Source of the DNA: Micropterix aruncella
Taxonomy: Eukaryota > Arthropoda > Insecta > Lepidoptera > Micropterigidae
Direction of reading: 5' to 3'
DNA: 64,000 bases
NCBI GenBank assembly: GCA_944548615.1
Contig: OX155950.1
Location: 30,535,691-30,599,690, forward strand
In this document: positions 1 through 9,978 of the stretch, piece by piece
How positions within the stretch are numbered: the stretch's first letter is position 1
How the letters are laid out: each line of letters begins with the position of its first letter
The notes under the pieces: model-generated
The model's input: only the letters and a program-made list of their open reading frames with translations
The model's database searches: none
What the model was told of the DNA's origin: nothing
Translations under genes and position numbers: made by a program

Positions 1-105
1 TTCAATATAGCCACAGAACGATCACATATCGTTATACCAGTCTGGGGTGACGGATTCATCCGTTATAGTCGACACCGCCCAACTGTCGCCCAAAAGTTTG
101 CAGAT
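1..105 (+). mobile_element. Fragment of the GGGCCC foldback family, cut by the window edge
   Basis: The segment around 31-95 (ACCAGTCTGGGGTGACGG, then CACCGCCCAACTGT) matches the internal part of the copy at 47586-47645 and, reversed, 63390-63460. It therefore belongs to the same repeat family as the large foldback at the right end of the window. No terminal sequence is visible because the window starts inside it. Confidence 0.6.
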
Positions 106-789
106 TTATCAATAGTTCTATGTCGTTGTTCTATAATATATAATTATGAATTATATAATGAATTATAGAACATGCATATATGAAATATATATTCCTCATT
201 AATAATATTTATGTTATTTAATAGACCACCATCGACCATTCTTGCATTGGGAAACTCTTATCAATTGTTGGATCTAATCTATATGTGGATATTACAGGTA
301 TTATTTTATTATACAAGTGGCTTTGGCGAGGTTAATGCATATGTCGTTTTAATAATCTAGAACCCGCATATTATAACTACTGTGAAATATTTAGAAAAGG
401 TGTACGTCTACAACCCCTCGATAGTTACTGCACAATACAACATCGTTAATAGTTAAGTAGGTTAATCCCGTATCCTCTATTAATTTAAGCCTGAGCACAT
501 ATTGCTGGAAGTGGGCTAGTTAGCATGGTGGATAGATAACTCAGCATGGTCAGCCAAGTTTATCGCCCGGGCGAAGAGGTGGAAGGGGGTGGGGAAGAGT
601 GTTGGGAGGGTGGACTGGGTGGAGGGTTACTCTTCAGTACACAGACCACCGCGGCCATCGGACAGGTAAGTAATGACCGCTACCCGCCACTGACCACAGA
701 GTTTCAGGGCTGCCAGCTTTAATAGTTGAATAGGCAGCGACAAAAAGTGCAAGAGTTTTGAAAAACCTAATACTTTCATATCAGACAGT
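106..789. other. Non-coding stretch, one G-rich tract
   Basis: AT-rich sequence with no recognisable gene or repeat. The exception is 577-636, which has many runs of three to five G on the plus strand. The last part leads into the (AAATA)-like tail of the LINE fragment that follows. Confidence 0.5.
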
Positions 790-1283
790 ATTTTATTTTA
801 TTTTGTTTTATTTTCTTAAGGATAACTTACAGCCAATAATTTTGTAGTGAATAAAAATAGGAAGTTTAGAGCCATTTACAAGTTATTACTGATAATGACA
901 ATAATAATAACGTGAATTTAGAACTGATATTAAGCATAACGAATATATTAAACAAGAAGATACTGAATTGTACAGGAAAAAACATGTTGACATAAACAAG
1001 ACTGTAATAAAAGAAGAAAATACTAAGCCTGGTCATCACAAAATCGCCCTACAACCTGCTTCCTTATAGTATCTATATTCGTGAAAAAGGGGTCAATATC
1101 AATGTCAGCATTCAGGGTGTTGAAAGTTTCGCATACCCTTATAAAATAAGAATTACGCCTATAATTGGTTTTAAAGCCAGGTACAAGAAGGAGTGCCCTA
1201 TTTTTAAGTGCCCGACTAGGAGTGCGGAGAGATATGTTAGATAGTAGTCCAGGACAATCAATCGAGCCATTTTGGAGATACAA
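790..1283 (-). pseudogene. LINE 3' fragment: C-terminal end of a Jockey/CR1-like ORF2 plus 3' UTR and tail
   Basis: On the minus strand 1283-1023 encodes about 86 residues resembling the extreme C-terminus of non-LTR ORF2 proteins, with LLLVPGFKTNYRRNSYFIRV, then VCETFNTLN, and ending near IRKQVVGRF before a stop. This matches the usual 'VP..RTNY.R.S...R.C..FN' ending of Jockey/CR1-type LINEs. The 3' UTR runs on to about 822 and ends in an A-rich tail (TAAAACAAAATAAAATAAAAT in minus orientation) at 791-821. No reverse transcriptase or endonuclease domain remains: the copy is strongly 5'-truncated and abuts the inverted-repeat element at 1284. Clade assignment is inference. Confidence 0.65.
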
Positions 1284-1771
1284 TGCCGGGGTACATACAG
1301 TCAGCAGGCCAGATTCCGCGACAACTTGCGCTGGCGTACTAGGAAAGGTGTCATTTTAATTAGTACCCACAAAGTGTTTAATTAGAACCAAAAAAGGTGA
1401 AAATTCAGTAGTGGACAGAGGATGCAATAAACAACTCGCCACTGCACTGCACAAAGTGCCCGACTGCACAAACAGGAAGTCCCTGCAAATACGCCGGTAC
1501 GTATTTGTCGGTTACTGTTACGCATCGGTCTAATGTGCCGCGCAATATGTTGGACATCATTTTTGTGACATGTATGGAGTAATGCTGACGCACGTATTCT
1601 ATTGTTAAGCAGTCTGACCATTTATTTTGAGTTCTGTATAGCATCCCCACATTCTACTGATGAATTTTCAGCTTTTCCAAAACACCTTGGGGGTACTAAT
1701 TAAAATTAAACCTTTCCTACTACGCCAGCGCCAGGTGTCCCGGTGTCTGGCCTGCTGACTACCCCAGCAGT
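1284..1771. mobile_element. MITE-like element with ~75-bp terminal inverted repeats
   Basis: The left arm, about 1298-1378, has GTCAGCAGGCCAGA, then GCGCTGGCGTA, TAGGAAAGGT and ATTTTAATTAGTACCC. The right arm, about 1683-1765, is its reverse complement with few differences. The 300-bp interior has no transposase signal. A few more matching bases (GGGGTA / TACCCC) may extend the arms outward. No convincing target-site duplication was found. It sits directly against the 5' end of the LINE fragment. Confidence 0.75.
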
Positions 1772-2160
1772 CTATGGCGAAAATGCTGTCTGATCAGAAA
1801 GTATCAGCTTTTACATAATTCTTGCACATTTTTGTCTCTGTTTCTTGACTAAAAATACTAAACTGTTGTTTTTAAATAAAATGCAGGTTACGGGCTATCA
1901 AAGAACGACGATTTAAAAATTAGTTACTATTTAAAATCTATCTTTATTTTTGTAATCAATTGGTTAATACCACTTTAATGGCCAATAAAGGCGTGTGAGA
2001 TTGGTTTTGATTACATTTTTTTTTTTTGCTTTTCTGAATTGATTGTTACATTTTTTTCATATTAGATTACATTCTTATTATTACTTACTTTACATACAGT
2101 AACCGTATTCTAAATACAGTAATTTTAATATGATTTTCTCTAGAATAATATATTTATCAC
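1772..2160. other. AT-rich stretch, nothing recognised
   Basis: No ORF, repeat or RNA signal seen beyond poly-T and AT-rich tracts. Confidence 0.4.
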
Positions 2161-2455
2161 TTTTAGTCACGATTGGTTTAATGGACTCGACTGCGAAAAA
2201 CAGTTCACGCAAACGAGGCAAAGCAGTGCGTTGAATCGGAATATAATATGAACGATTCTATCTTTTCCCGCATAACCTAACAGTAGTTTGAAAACATTTC
2301 GTTCGGTCTTAGATTGTTCCACTTTATGATCGTTTGGTTGTTCTATGTTGGAAAAGTGACAATCATTAATTTTATATTCCGCTCTAATGTATTGGCCTGT
2401 CACGCTGGCATGAACTAATTCCGATTTTAATTCACGAAGAATGGCAAACGGTCCT
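2161..2455. mobile_element. MITE-A copy 1 (diverged)
   Basis: It shares ordered blocks with the better copy at 18372-18695: a GAGGCAAAGCAGTGCGTTG-like block, AACATTTCGTTCGGTCTTAGAT, GGAAAAGTGACAA, TTCCGCTCTAATGTATTG, and a right end near ATTTTAATTCACGAAGAA. No coding capacity. The order and orientation of blocks are as in the other copies. Confidence 0.65.
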
Positions 2456-3298
2456 ATTATTGTTTATTATTTGTATTTTTATATAAATTTGTAATTTAGT
2501 TTAGATGAAATCAATAGATTGTATACCGTTTTAAATGTTGCATTATCCTGAATAATAGTAAACAATATTCACATGACGTAAGCTATAATCGGCATAAGGA
2601 CATGTTTTTTGAAGAATTCTGTATGTAATTATTATTTCATGCTGTTACTTCACCTAAATAAATCAAATTGTATATTAAGAGGCAAATCATATCGAAATAT
2701 TTATTTATAAGTAGGTATCAATAGTGACTATTCTATTCTTCTATTTATAAATAGTGACTATTATATTCTTTTCGTATACGTAATAAATATACACATATAA
2801 TAGATTTTTTGTATTACTTAACAATAAATCTTAATCGATAATTTTGAATTGGCGTAACTTTCAATCGCTCTATTGAAAGATCGAATACGATTTTATTCAG
2901 ATTACAAACGATAGCAAGCAGGTAACCATCCCAAAATTCTTCAACCCTATTCCCCTCCGCGTCCACCTCTTACCCTATCATCCCTCGGGGGAGGCCAGTT
3001 ATACCGATAAACTTTGGCCAAAACAAGGTTTGTGAGAATGGACCCTGCGTTGACCACGTCGCGCAACATATTTTCCTGATCGCTTTAGGGTTAACCCTAA
3101 AACTCCAGAGACTTATAGGGGCTGTAAACTTGTAAGATAATAAAATTAGAGGGTTTGGCTACTGTGATACGGGTTGCAGCATCGGTTACAGAACCTTCTT
3201 TAGTAATAATATTATTTTGAATTCAGTGATGGATCGTTTACGATCTTGGACATAAGTTGGATAGAATGTACACGCGCACGTAGCGTCTCGCCATTTTT
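2456..3298. other. Non-coding, nothing recognised
   Basis: AT-rich, with a short C/T-rich segment near 2930-3000. No gene or repeat could be identified. Confidence 0.4.
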
Positions 3299-3435
3299 AC
3301 ACGACTGCCCAACAAAAACGGAGTGTAATGTGTTCAGTGTTCATCTATGTATGGTTTCCGTTTCTTTATCCTACCATTACTTTTAAACGCTTGAACCGAT
3401 TTAGAAGTGTTTCGTATTGTAAGAATCGCTATATC
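3299..3435 (+). repeat. Dispersed repeat 'ACACGACTGCCCAACAAAAA', copy 1
   Basis: Begins ACACGACTGCCCAACAAAAA and continues with GGAGTGTAATGTGTTCAG, GTTTCCGTTTCTTTATCC and AACGCTTGAACCGATTTA. The same ordered blocks occur at 3842-3945 and 5462-5690, and the first block, reversed, at 29822-29866. The class is unknown; no ORF. Confidence 0.7.
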
Positions 3436-3841
3436 ATCCCGAGAATCATAGGCTACGTTCGAAGACCCCTTTTTTGGTCTCATATGAGTAGAAAGCAGCG
3501 TCTTCAAAATAAATCCCGGGTTTACGTGTTGGTTGTGTTATGACCGTCATCATTTGACAGTTTTTTTTCGTTTTTCTTCCTCGCGGCCGCCAGGTATAAA
3601 GCAGGTAGTAACAGTAACAAATTGGATTTTTTGACATACTAATTTAAAAGAAAAAAAATATACAAAACATTTTATTATTACACTCTACAAATTATCATTT
3701 ATAGTGACCATATTTGGTCCTTAAGAATTTATTTCATTCTGATATTTTGGAAAATTATAAAATTACGTAATTGTACTCGAAATAAAACAGTATGTGTGAA
3801 TGCTAAAAATAATGTTTTTTCTGAAGAATAAATCATTTATT
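3436..3841. other. Non-coding, nothing recognised
   Basis: AT-rich DNA between two copies of the same dispersed repeat; possibly a more diverged part of that repeat. Confidence 0.35.
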
Positions 3842-3945
3842 ACACACTGCCCAACAAAAAGGATTGCAATGTGGACAGGGTTCATGTATGTTTCCGTTTC
3901 TTTATTCCACCATAAATTCTAAACGCTTGAACTGATTTAAAAGTG
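3842..3945 (+). repeat. Dispersed repeat 'ACTGCCCAACAAAAA', copy 2
   Basis: ACACTGCCCAACAAAAAGGA, then GTTTCCGTTTCTTTATTCCACC and AACGCTTGAACTGATTTAAAAGTGT: the same blocks as copy 1 in the same order and at the same spacing. Confidence 0.7.
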
Positions 3946-5299
3946 TGGCATCGTTACCATCATTATATCATTTCAGTTGTGATATGTCCAAATTAAGCTG
4001 TCTAAATATCAAATAAATAATTATCCATATGTCCAAATGTCATTATTAAATAAAAGGTGTGATTGATTAGATTATGGACATTATGATTTTCATACAATGC
4101 GCAATCGTCTTTAAGCACAGGATATTTACAGAGGTAGCAAGCGTGTCGAAGTATCGGTAAATTGAATGTTGTTTTAAATAATATCGTTTCAATGAGGAAT
4201 TATATTCCCTAAAAACATGCTTTTCTGTGCGAAAAAAAATTGTTTGTAACAATTATAAATACAAAAAGAATATCCGACACCCCAATATACATTAGAAGGA
4301 ATCTGAATCTGAATATATCGTGATCTAAGGAGATATTAATAATATGCACTATGTATCCCAGTTTCGAAAATAAAGTGACCAAATAATATAAGAATGGAAA
4401 TTATCTCTCGCTATAACATGACGACTTACTCTTAAATAATTGGCCATGGAAACTACATTCGTTAGTTATTGATTAATCAGACTATGACGATCGTACTACG
4501 ACATTTAAAGACGAATGTAAATTTATAAATCGGAAAATAGATGAGAAGCTGCCGAAACTGATATATGTAAAAATCAGAGACTCATCGTAGACAATTGACA
4601 TAAAAAAGAACAAAAGACATGCGATAAAATCAAGTGCTATCGTAAAGAAGAATAAAAACAGCCATAAACACAAAAAAATATATTTTTAAACTTGTAAACA
4701 AAAAATTACGACCCTTAAATAATCCTAAGGAAAAAAGAAAGAAGCACAATAATATACACACAAAAAAACCACCACAAATGTGAAAATTTCGGATCAATCA
4801 GAAGTAAAAGCAAAAGCAGTTAGTTTGCCAATTCTGCCTAGATTTATTGACTGCGTGATGGTACAAATTCCCGCCTAGGAGATAATGTCACTGACTACAC
4901 GATCCTTCAAAAGGATCAGCAAATAGGTTCCAAAAAAACCTGGTGGGTAGAAAAAAAGACAACTTACACTTGTATACCGCTGTTATTATGATCACCTCAG
5001 TTTATCTTTAAATCTCAGCGCAGTATTGGATTCAGAATTTAGATTTAGGATAGTTTTGGGCGGCTCTCAAAATAAAATCAAACATATGACCGAGTCCTCT
5101 TTTTTGTTGTCATTTTCAATGAATGCATAAGAATATATAACCTTTGCGTAACCATTATTACCGTTTATAAGTTTTACTATTATGGGATATTAGTATGACC
5201 ATAACATTCTAATTTTGAAATTGTGTTTGAAAGTGTAATGTAATCTCACAAATTACTCGTAAAGAATATTAATATTTGATCCTATTATTGTATATATCT
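3946..5299. other. AT-rich non-coding stretch
   Basis: No coding, RNA or repeat signal that I can support. Small open frames here (for example minus 4482-4673) are low-complexity hydrophobic translations of AT-rich DNA. Confidence 0.4.
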
Positions 5300-5430
5300 A
5301 ATGGTAAGGGCCTGCACTAACAGGTGATGAGTTAAAGTCAGCACCGGGAATGGGATTAAAAAAACAGTGGAGGAAATACGAAATATTGTTACGAACTTCG
5401 TTTAACATTTGTCTCTGTGTATCAAAGGCT
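5300..5430 (+). repeat. Short dispersed repeat, copy 1
   Basis: GATGAGTTAAAGTCAGCAC, then AACAGTGGAGGAAATACG and AATATTGTTACGAA recur at 61203-61285 with the same order and spacing. No internal promoter or ORF was recognised. Confidence 0.6.
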
Positions 5431-5461
5431 GAGGAGGATATTTTGAGGACTATGCAAACCT

Positions 5462-5690
5462 CATTACACGACTGCCCAACAAAAAAGAGTGTTATGTGTT
5501 CAGGGTTAATCTATGTTAATCTATGTTAAACCTCCCTATATTAATTATTAAATAATTTATATAATTATTATAAGATTACATGACCTATGAATGAACTGTA
5601 TACCTAATCCTATGTACCTAAATAAATAAATAAATAATAAATGTATGTTTTCCGTTTCTTTATTTTACCATATGGGGGGGGGGGTATATG
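5462..5690 (+). repeat. Dispersed repeat 'ACTGCCCAACAAAAA', copy 3, split by a nested LINE-tail insertion
   Basis: The repeat starts at ACACGACTGCCCAACAAAAA and reaches GTTCAGGGTTAATCTATG. It resumes at about 5643 with TATGTTTTCCGTTTCTTTA. Between them (about 5525-5640) is an insertion ending in (AAAT)n, CTAAATAAATAAATAAATAA, typical of a LINE 3' end. A run of ten or more G follows at about 5674. Confidence 0.6.
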
Positions 5691-5904
5691 CAGCGTTCTC
5701 TTTCTATTCCTCTATCAATTTCTCAGGTCCCGTGGTCTATTATGGAATGCTTGTAAAAACTTTACTTCAAATCTAATAATATAAATATATTAATAATATA
5801 AAAAATACCTAATAATAATAAAAAAGAAGTTACGTTCAAACTAATAACAATTTAAAAACTTAGTCTTTGATATGTCAATGCGTCTTTCAGATTGCGAATA
5901 CAAT
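5691..5904. repeat. AT-rich repeat with a 'GATATGTCAATGCGTC' block
   Basis: Contains TAATAATA-rich DNA, TTACGTT and TTTGATATGTCAATGCGTCT. The last block is the reverse complement of GACGCATTGACATATCAA at 16072 and of a similar block at 15724, so this is a diverged copy of the cluster at 15.7-16.2 kb. Confidence 0.45.
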
Positions 5905-6718
5905 AAATAAATACAAACGGAGCTGCCATGGAATTCACCGACCGGAGTCGGGCCCATCATAATACTATTTTTTTTACACTTCTGGGGGGTGAGCAGTGGA
6001 TTCCGGACTTACGAACCGGCTGTGGTAGGTTTAGGACAGCTGTCTTGCCACATGTGAGCGTTCACCTTGCCACCCATTCACTCCCCCTTCGAAGCCATAG
6101 AATTTGAGATGCGCAAATAGCAGTTTTAGATAATTTTTCTAAGAAAGAGTTGATTATTTTTCTGGAAAGGCCAAGATCTTTAAAGAGGTGAAATAGAGAT
6201 TTAGCTGGCAGGCCACGAGCGCCAACTTCCACCGCGTGAAGGTGAACAGTGAAGCCGTTCCGGGTTACGGCATTTGCAAGATCATGGTATTTATTTAATT
6301 TGTACTCGTGGTCTTTTGGGATATTTGATTCCCATGGAACAGTTAATTCTACAATAAGAGCCACCTTCCGAGATAGAGAGTAAAGAGTTATATCTGGACG
6401 GAGGGCTGTGCATCCGAGACTTTCAGGGAATTTATACTGCTTAGAGACCGAATCAACCTCCAGAATCCAATCTGTAGCTTTCTCGATTATTGAGAAAGGT
6501 TTTGTAGTTAAATGTTTTTTGCCTTTAGAGCCATCCCGCACAAACTGAATTGGGGGTTTGGAGGATACTGTCAAACCCTTGTTGGCACGAGCCACTGAGA
6601 GACTAATTACCTCGCGAATAACAGCGAGAACTTTGTCATGGCGGTAAGTGTACCGTCCTTGATCTAAGGCCACCGAAATATTATCCGAAATATCCGAAAA
6701 TTTTAAAAACATAATCAA
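5905..6718 (-). pseudogene. 5'-truncated LINE: C-terminal restriction-like endonuclease domain and 3' UTR
   Basis: Minus 6718-6062 is an open frame of 218 residues. It has GRYTYRHDKVL at residues 21-31, ALRPDI at 105-110, LIVELTVPWE at 121-130 and HEYKLNKYHDL at 137-147. The PD (108-109) followed 14 residues later by E-L-T fits a PD-(D/E)xK nuclease core of the kind found at the C-terminus of R2/R4-type LINE proteins and in related animal retroelement proteins. The expected lysine after the acidic residue is T here; a nearby K could substitute. The reverse transcriptase and zinc knuckle are absent, so the copy is 5'-truncated. After the stop the 3' UTR ends with GATGGGCCCGAC..GGTCGGTGAATTCCATGG on the minus strand, a block repeated at 31892-31946. 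Element type is inference; no stop codon interrupts the retained part. Confidence 0.65.
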
Positions 6719-7205
6719 TTAAATAGTTAATATCTCTCTTATATTCTATTTATGTGTATAATTAACGCACTGTACTTGAGATGCCGAGTCTAGGATGCAT
6801 CACTTGGGCCATTTTATTTGATTAAATATTGGGTCCCCCTTGTGTCCGCGCTATGACACCGAAATTGTCCGAGATAAGGGGGCAGAAAAGCTCGTCGCGG
6901 CTGCTACCGACGACTCCGGTGGCGTTCGCCATTGCCCGATCGTAAACAAGCCGGTCTCCGTGCTCATTAGCATATTTGTCGTTTTGGCATGCAAACGTGC
7001 GGAGGTGTCGCGAGCGCTAGCTGACCTCCGCCGCTGACGGACGGCGTGTCGCCGCGTCAGCGCTGACCGCCGCGCCGCGTTTTGTTGACCAACACGCGAG
7101 AGGACCTGTGTCCACTAATAACCGACCTCCGCTCCGCGCGCCGCGGTTATCCAGGGAAATGTGGCACGTATGTTTAAGAGCATATGCATTGCACAATTGG
7201 CTCCA
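6719..7205. other. GC-richer island (about 6840-7160), unique in this window
   Basis: Marked rise in GC and CpG (for example CGCCGCGCCGCG near 7066) with no similarity to other parts of the window. The short open frame at 6840-7037 resembles no family I know. Possible host regulatory DNA or an unidentified element. Confidence 0.35.
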
Positions 7206-7276
7206 ATCTGTACGAGCTGTGACTATTAAATCTACGAGCTGTGACTATTGAATCTACGAGCTGTGACTATTAATCT
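7206..7276 (+). repeat. Three tandem copies of a ~24-bp unit
   Basis: TACGAGCTGTGACTATTAAA, TACGAGCTGTGACTATTGAA and TACGAGCTGTGACTATTAAT follow each other directly, ending beside the foldback element. Confidence 0.85.
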
Positions 7277-7281
7277 TTGGG

Positions 7282-7558
7282 AGGTAATGGGCCCTTGCTG
7301 AGTTGACCACGAAGACCCATTCTGTTCCGGGTTGGTCACACTCACGGGTCAACACCCATCCAGCGGCCTCCAAGCATGAAGTGCGAGCCTTCCAGGAGCG
7401 CCCGAAGGTTGACTCCTAGGGGAGACTGGCCCGCAGGCCAGCGTCCTACCCTGGCTCTCCCTTCTGCGTGGAGGCCGACGGATGGGTGTTGACCCATAAG
7501 TATGACCGACCCTGAATGAATGGGTCTTCGTGGCCAACCTGCAACAGGGCCCACTAGC
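7282..7558. mobile_element. Small foldback element of the GGGCCC family
   Basis: The left arm starts TAATGGGCCC at about 7285 and contains CCACGAAGACCCATTC, GGTCACACTCACGGGTCAAC and ACCCATCC. The right arm, ending AGGGCCCACTAGCTC at 7560, is its reverse complement. Arms are about 110 bp with mild divergence. The middle (GGAGCGCCCGAAGG, then CCTAGGGGAGACTGGCC) links it to the 62.4-kb element. The open frames inside simply translate the inverted arms. Confidence 0.8.
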
Positions 7559-7569
7559 TCACGTTAGAG

Positions 7570-7905
7570 CACAACGTAAAATGAACGATCGTATATAGTC
7601 CCGCAAAAAAACTACCTGCCGAACATAAAACAATATAAATTAGTTCAAAACAATTCAGCCTGTATTAGATTATGCCGCTTTATGCTCGATTGATAGTTTT
7701 ATTAGCAGTAATGAGCTCGAGATGGACACGAGAGAGAGCAATGGGTTAAATCGGAATGAGATAAAAATAAACACAATAAGCCATGGGAATTAGTTTAAAA
7801 ACATTTCGTTCAGTCTTAGATTATACTGCTCTATACTCGATTTTTAGTTTTATGCTGGAAAAGAAACAACCGTTAATTATCCGCTCTAATGGTATGTCTC
7901 GATGA
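7570..7905. mobile_element. MITE-A copy 2 (rearranged)
   Basis: Shares AATGAACGATCGT, CCCGCAAAAAAACTACCTG, ACATTTCGTTCAGTCTTAGATTA and ATCCGCTCTAATGG with other MITE-A copies. Some blocks appear twice (TTAGATTATGCCGCTTTATGCTC and TTAGATTATACTGCTCTATACTC), so two copies may be fused here. It directly abuts the LINE fragment beginning about 7906. Confidence 0.6.
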
Positions 7906-8510
7906 AGTACCAAGTTTTTCCATGGTAACATCAATTCGCTTAACTAGTTGTTCATGATTTTCATCGCTGAAAATTAGTGAGGTATCATCTGCGTACAGTA
8001 CAATTTCATCGTTATCAGATAACACGCATTCTGGTATATCATTGATGTATACAAGAAAAAGAAAGGGTCCCAGAATGGAACCTTGAGGTACCCCTTTAGT
8101 AATTTTTTAGTGATCGCTCAAGCTGTTTTGGACTTTAATGACTTGCGTCCATCATTATAGGTAGGATTGTATTAGGCTTAGAACTGTATCTCTAATGCCG
8201 TAGTGCTCGAGCTTCTGAAGCAAAATAAGGTGATCGACGCAATCAAAGGCCTTGGATAGGTCACAAAAAATGCCACAAGTTTTATTCGACTTATCGATGC
8301 TAGATAATAGTTTTTCCATCATACCTGCAATCGCATCTATGGTGGATAGTGACTTGCGGAACCCAAATTGCTTTGTCGTAAGGATGTTGTGTTCGGCAAA
8401 AAAGGTACTTAGCCTCTGAAGAATTAATTTTTCAAATATCTTGCTAAAAGATGGCAAAAGTGATATTGGCCGGTAGTTGTTTATATCTTCCCGGAACCCT
8501 ATGGTGAGGA
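7906..8510 (-). pseudogene. Jockey-like LINE reverse transcriptase domain fragment
   Basis: In minus orientation the translation carries reverse transcriptase motifs in order. INNYRPISLLPSFSKIFEKL comes first (from about 8485), then KQFGFRKSLSTIDAI, the motif A region CDLSKAFDCVDH, and, after a frame change near 8110-8160, [11 protein letters not shown]. The catalytic YADDTS (about 7980-7997) follows, with a short downstream piece. The clean reading frame is minus 8604-8155, but its first ~35 codons (8604-8500) do not look like LINE sequence, so the true element boundary is near 8500. Endonuclease, thumb and 3' UTR are missing. The copy is dead: truncated at both ends and frameshifted. Jockey/CR1 superfamily placement is from the motif style. 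Confidence 0.8.
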
Positions 8511-9870
8511 CCCCCTCACCATAGGGTATATACCCATATATACCCATATATGCGGAGGTGATCCACATATTGCACCAATGTATTTTTTTGTAAAAATGAA
8601 ACACCGTGGCTATATTTAGCTCTAATTAGATCATGGTTCGATGAGCGTTGTTGCCCATGGAGAATTCTAGGGTGGTTGCGATGGGGATGCCGTTGGGGAC
8701 GAGGTGAGAGAGTGCTGGGGGAAGGGGGTGTCATAGACGATGGCCATCGATCAAATGATTAAATTTGACGACCACCTCTGGTGTCACGAGCACGCGGCCG
8801 CTCTGCCACTCCGCGACACGTAATTTTGACATTGATATTCATTTAGCAATCGGTGTTCGCACACTAAACGGATCAATACGGTAGATGCGGACAAATTGGA
8901 TGGATGTACCCTGATACACCTATCAATCTAGGTATAACGTGAGCTTAATATGTCCTATTATTGGAGTTAGGTTAGATGCAAATTTTTGTTCCTAATTTAT
9001 TTACAACTTTATTGATATTCAAACAAAACATTATATTTTTTGTGCATGATTTATTAAGTTAAAATTATATAATGTTACTAATGCTTCAATAATTCGAATA
9101 TACAGCTAGCGTAGAGTACCTACAATAGGTAGAGTACCTACATACGTCTTAATCATAATAATATTCGATCGAATAAGTTCTTGATATAGCTAAACTGTGT
9201 GAGGTTACCGGCCTACATAAGTTCACGTAGGGCTATGGTTTTTTTTCCTAAAAATATATTTCGTCCATTTCCCCTCCAGTTTCATAGACTTTGTCCCAAT
9301 TTATATGCTGTTAACTGAAATATCCAAGGATCGCGTTTTGAAATTGTATTTCTGACTTTATACAAATTTCTTGAGATTTTGAATTAAAACATTGTAAAGT
9401 GTATGATTGGTGGTAACTAGATTGTACATATATTTAGAAGGTGCTTTTTCGAGTTCTTCAGCTACATAACGATACATAACATGGAAGCGTAGACCTGTCC
9501 TAGAAAAGAGAGCCCATGATTTTACCGGCGGACAAAATGACCTTGAATTACCTAGGAGTAGGAGAAGATGGTCGTTTCTAGGTCATGGACTGTGGTTTTG
9601 GTTTAGGGACGTAAGGATGAAACTATGTTTTGTCCATAATAATAAATCAAGCCAAAAAACGGCCAGGACTTTTTGAGTGTTTGCTGTGATGTGTGTGGTC
9701 TACGTTGTAGTACAGAAGCAGCGGCGTAGAGCGATTGTCTAGGCTCAGTTGTTCAATGGCAAGCTTTCCATCATTGACTTTATTTCTAGATAGTACACTT
9801 TAGCCTTCATACCAGACCGCAGTAAACTATAAAGGATAACACCGGCACAGGAACCTGTATAAGAATAAAC
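8511..9870. other. Non-coding stretch
   Basis: Contains a 12-bp perfect inverted repeat at 8497-8526 and TATACCCATA repeats just after it, then AT-rich DNA. A mixed-composition segment at 9480-9800 shows no ORF or known repeat. Confidence 0.4.
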
Positions 9871-9978
9871 CATTCATTTATAACTTTTAATGTTAGTTGT
9901 AAGAGATTGTCATATGATAATTTACCCGCCTATAGTGAAATATCACAATAAAGAGTAGAAACAAACAAACAAATGACT
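9871..9978 (+). mobile_element. 3' part of the tRNA-derived SINE family
   Basis: TTGTAAGAGATTGTCATATG, then ATCACAATAAAGAGTAGAAAC and (CAAA)n match the 3' end of the copy at 51848-52138 (reversed) and the tail at 36431-36462. The tRNA-like head is missing, so it is 5'-truncated. Confidence 0.65.

Noticed and set aside
7342..7554. Two overlapping minus-strand open frames
   Set aside because: They translate the inverted arms of the small foldback element.
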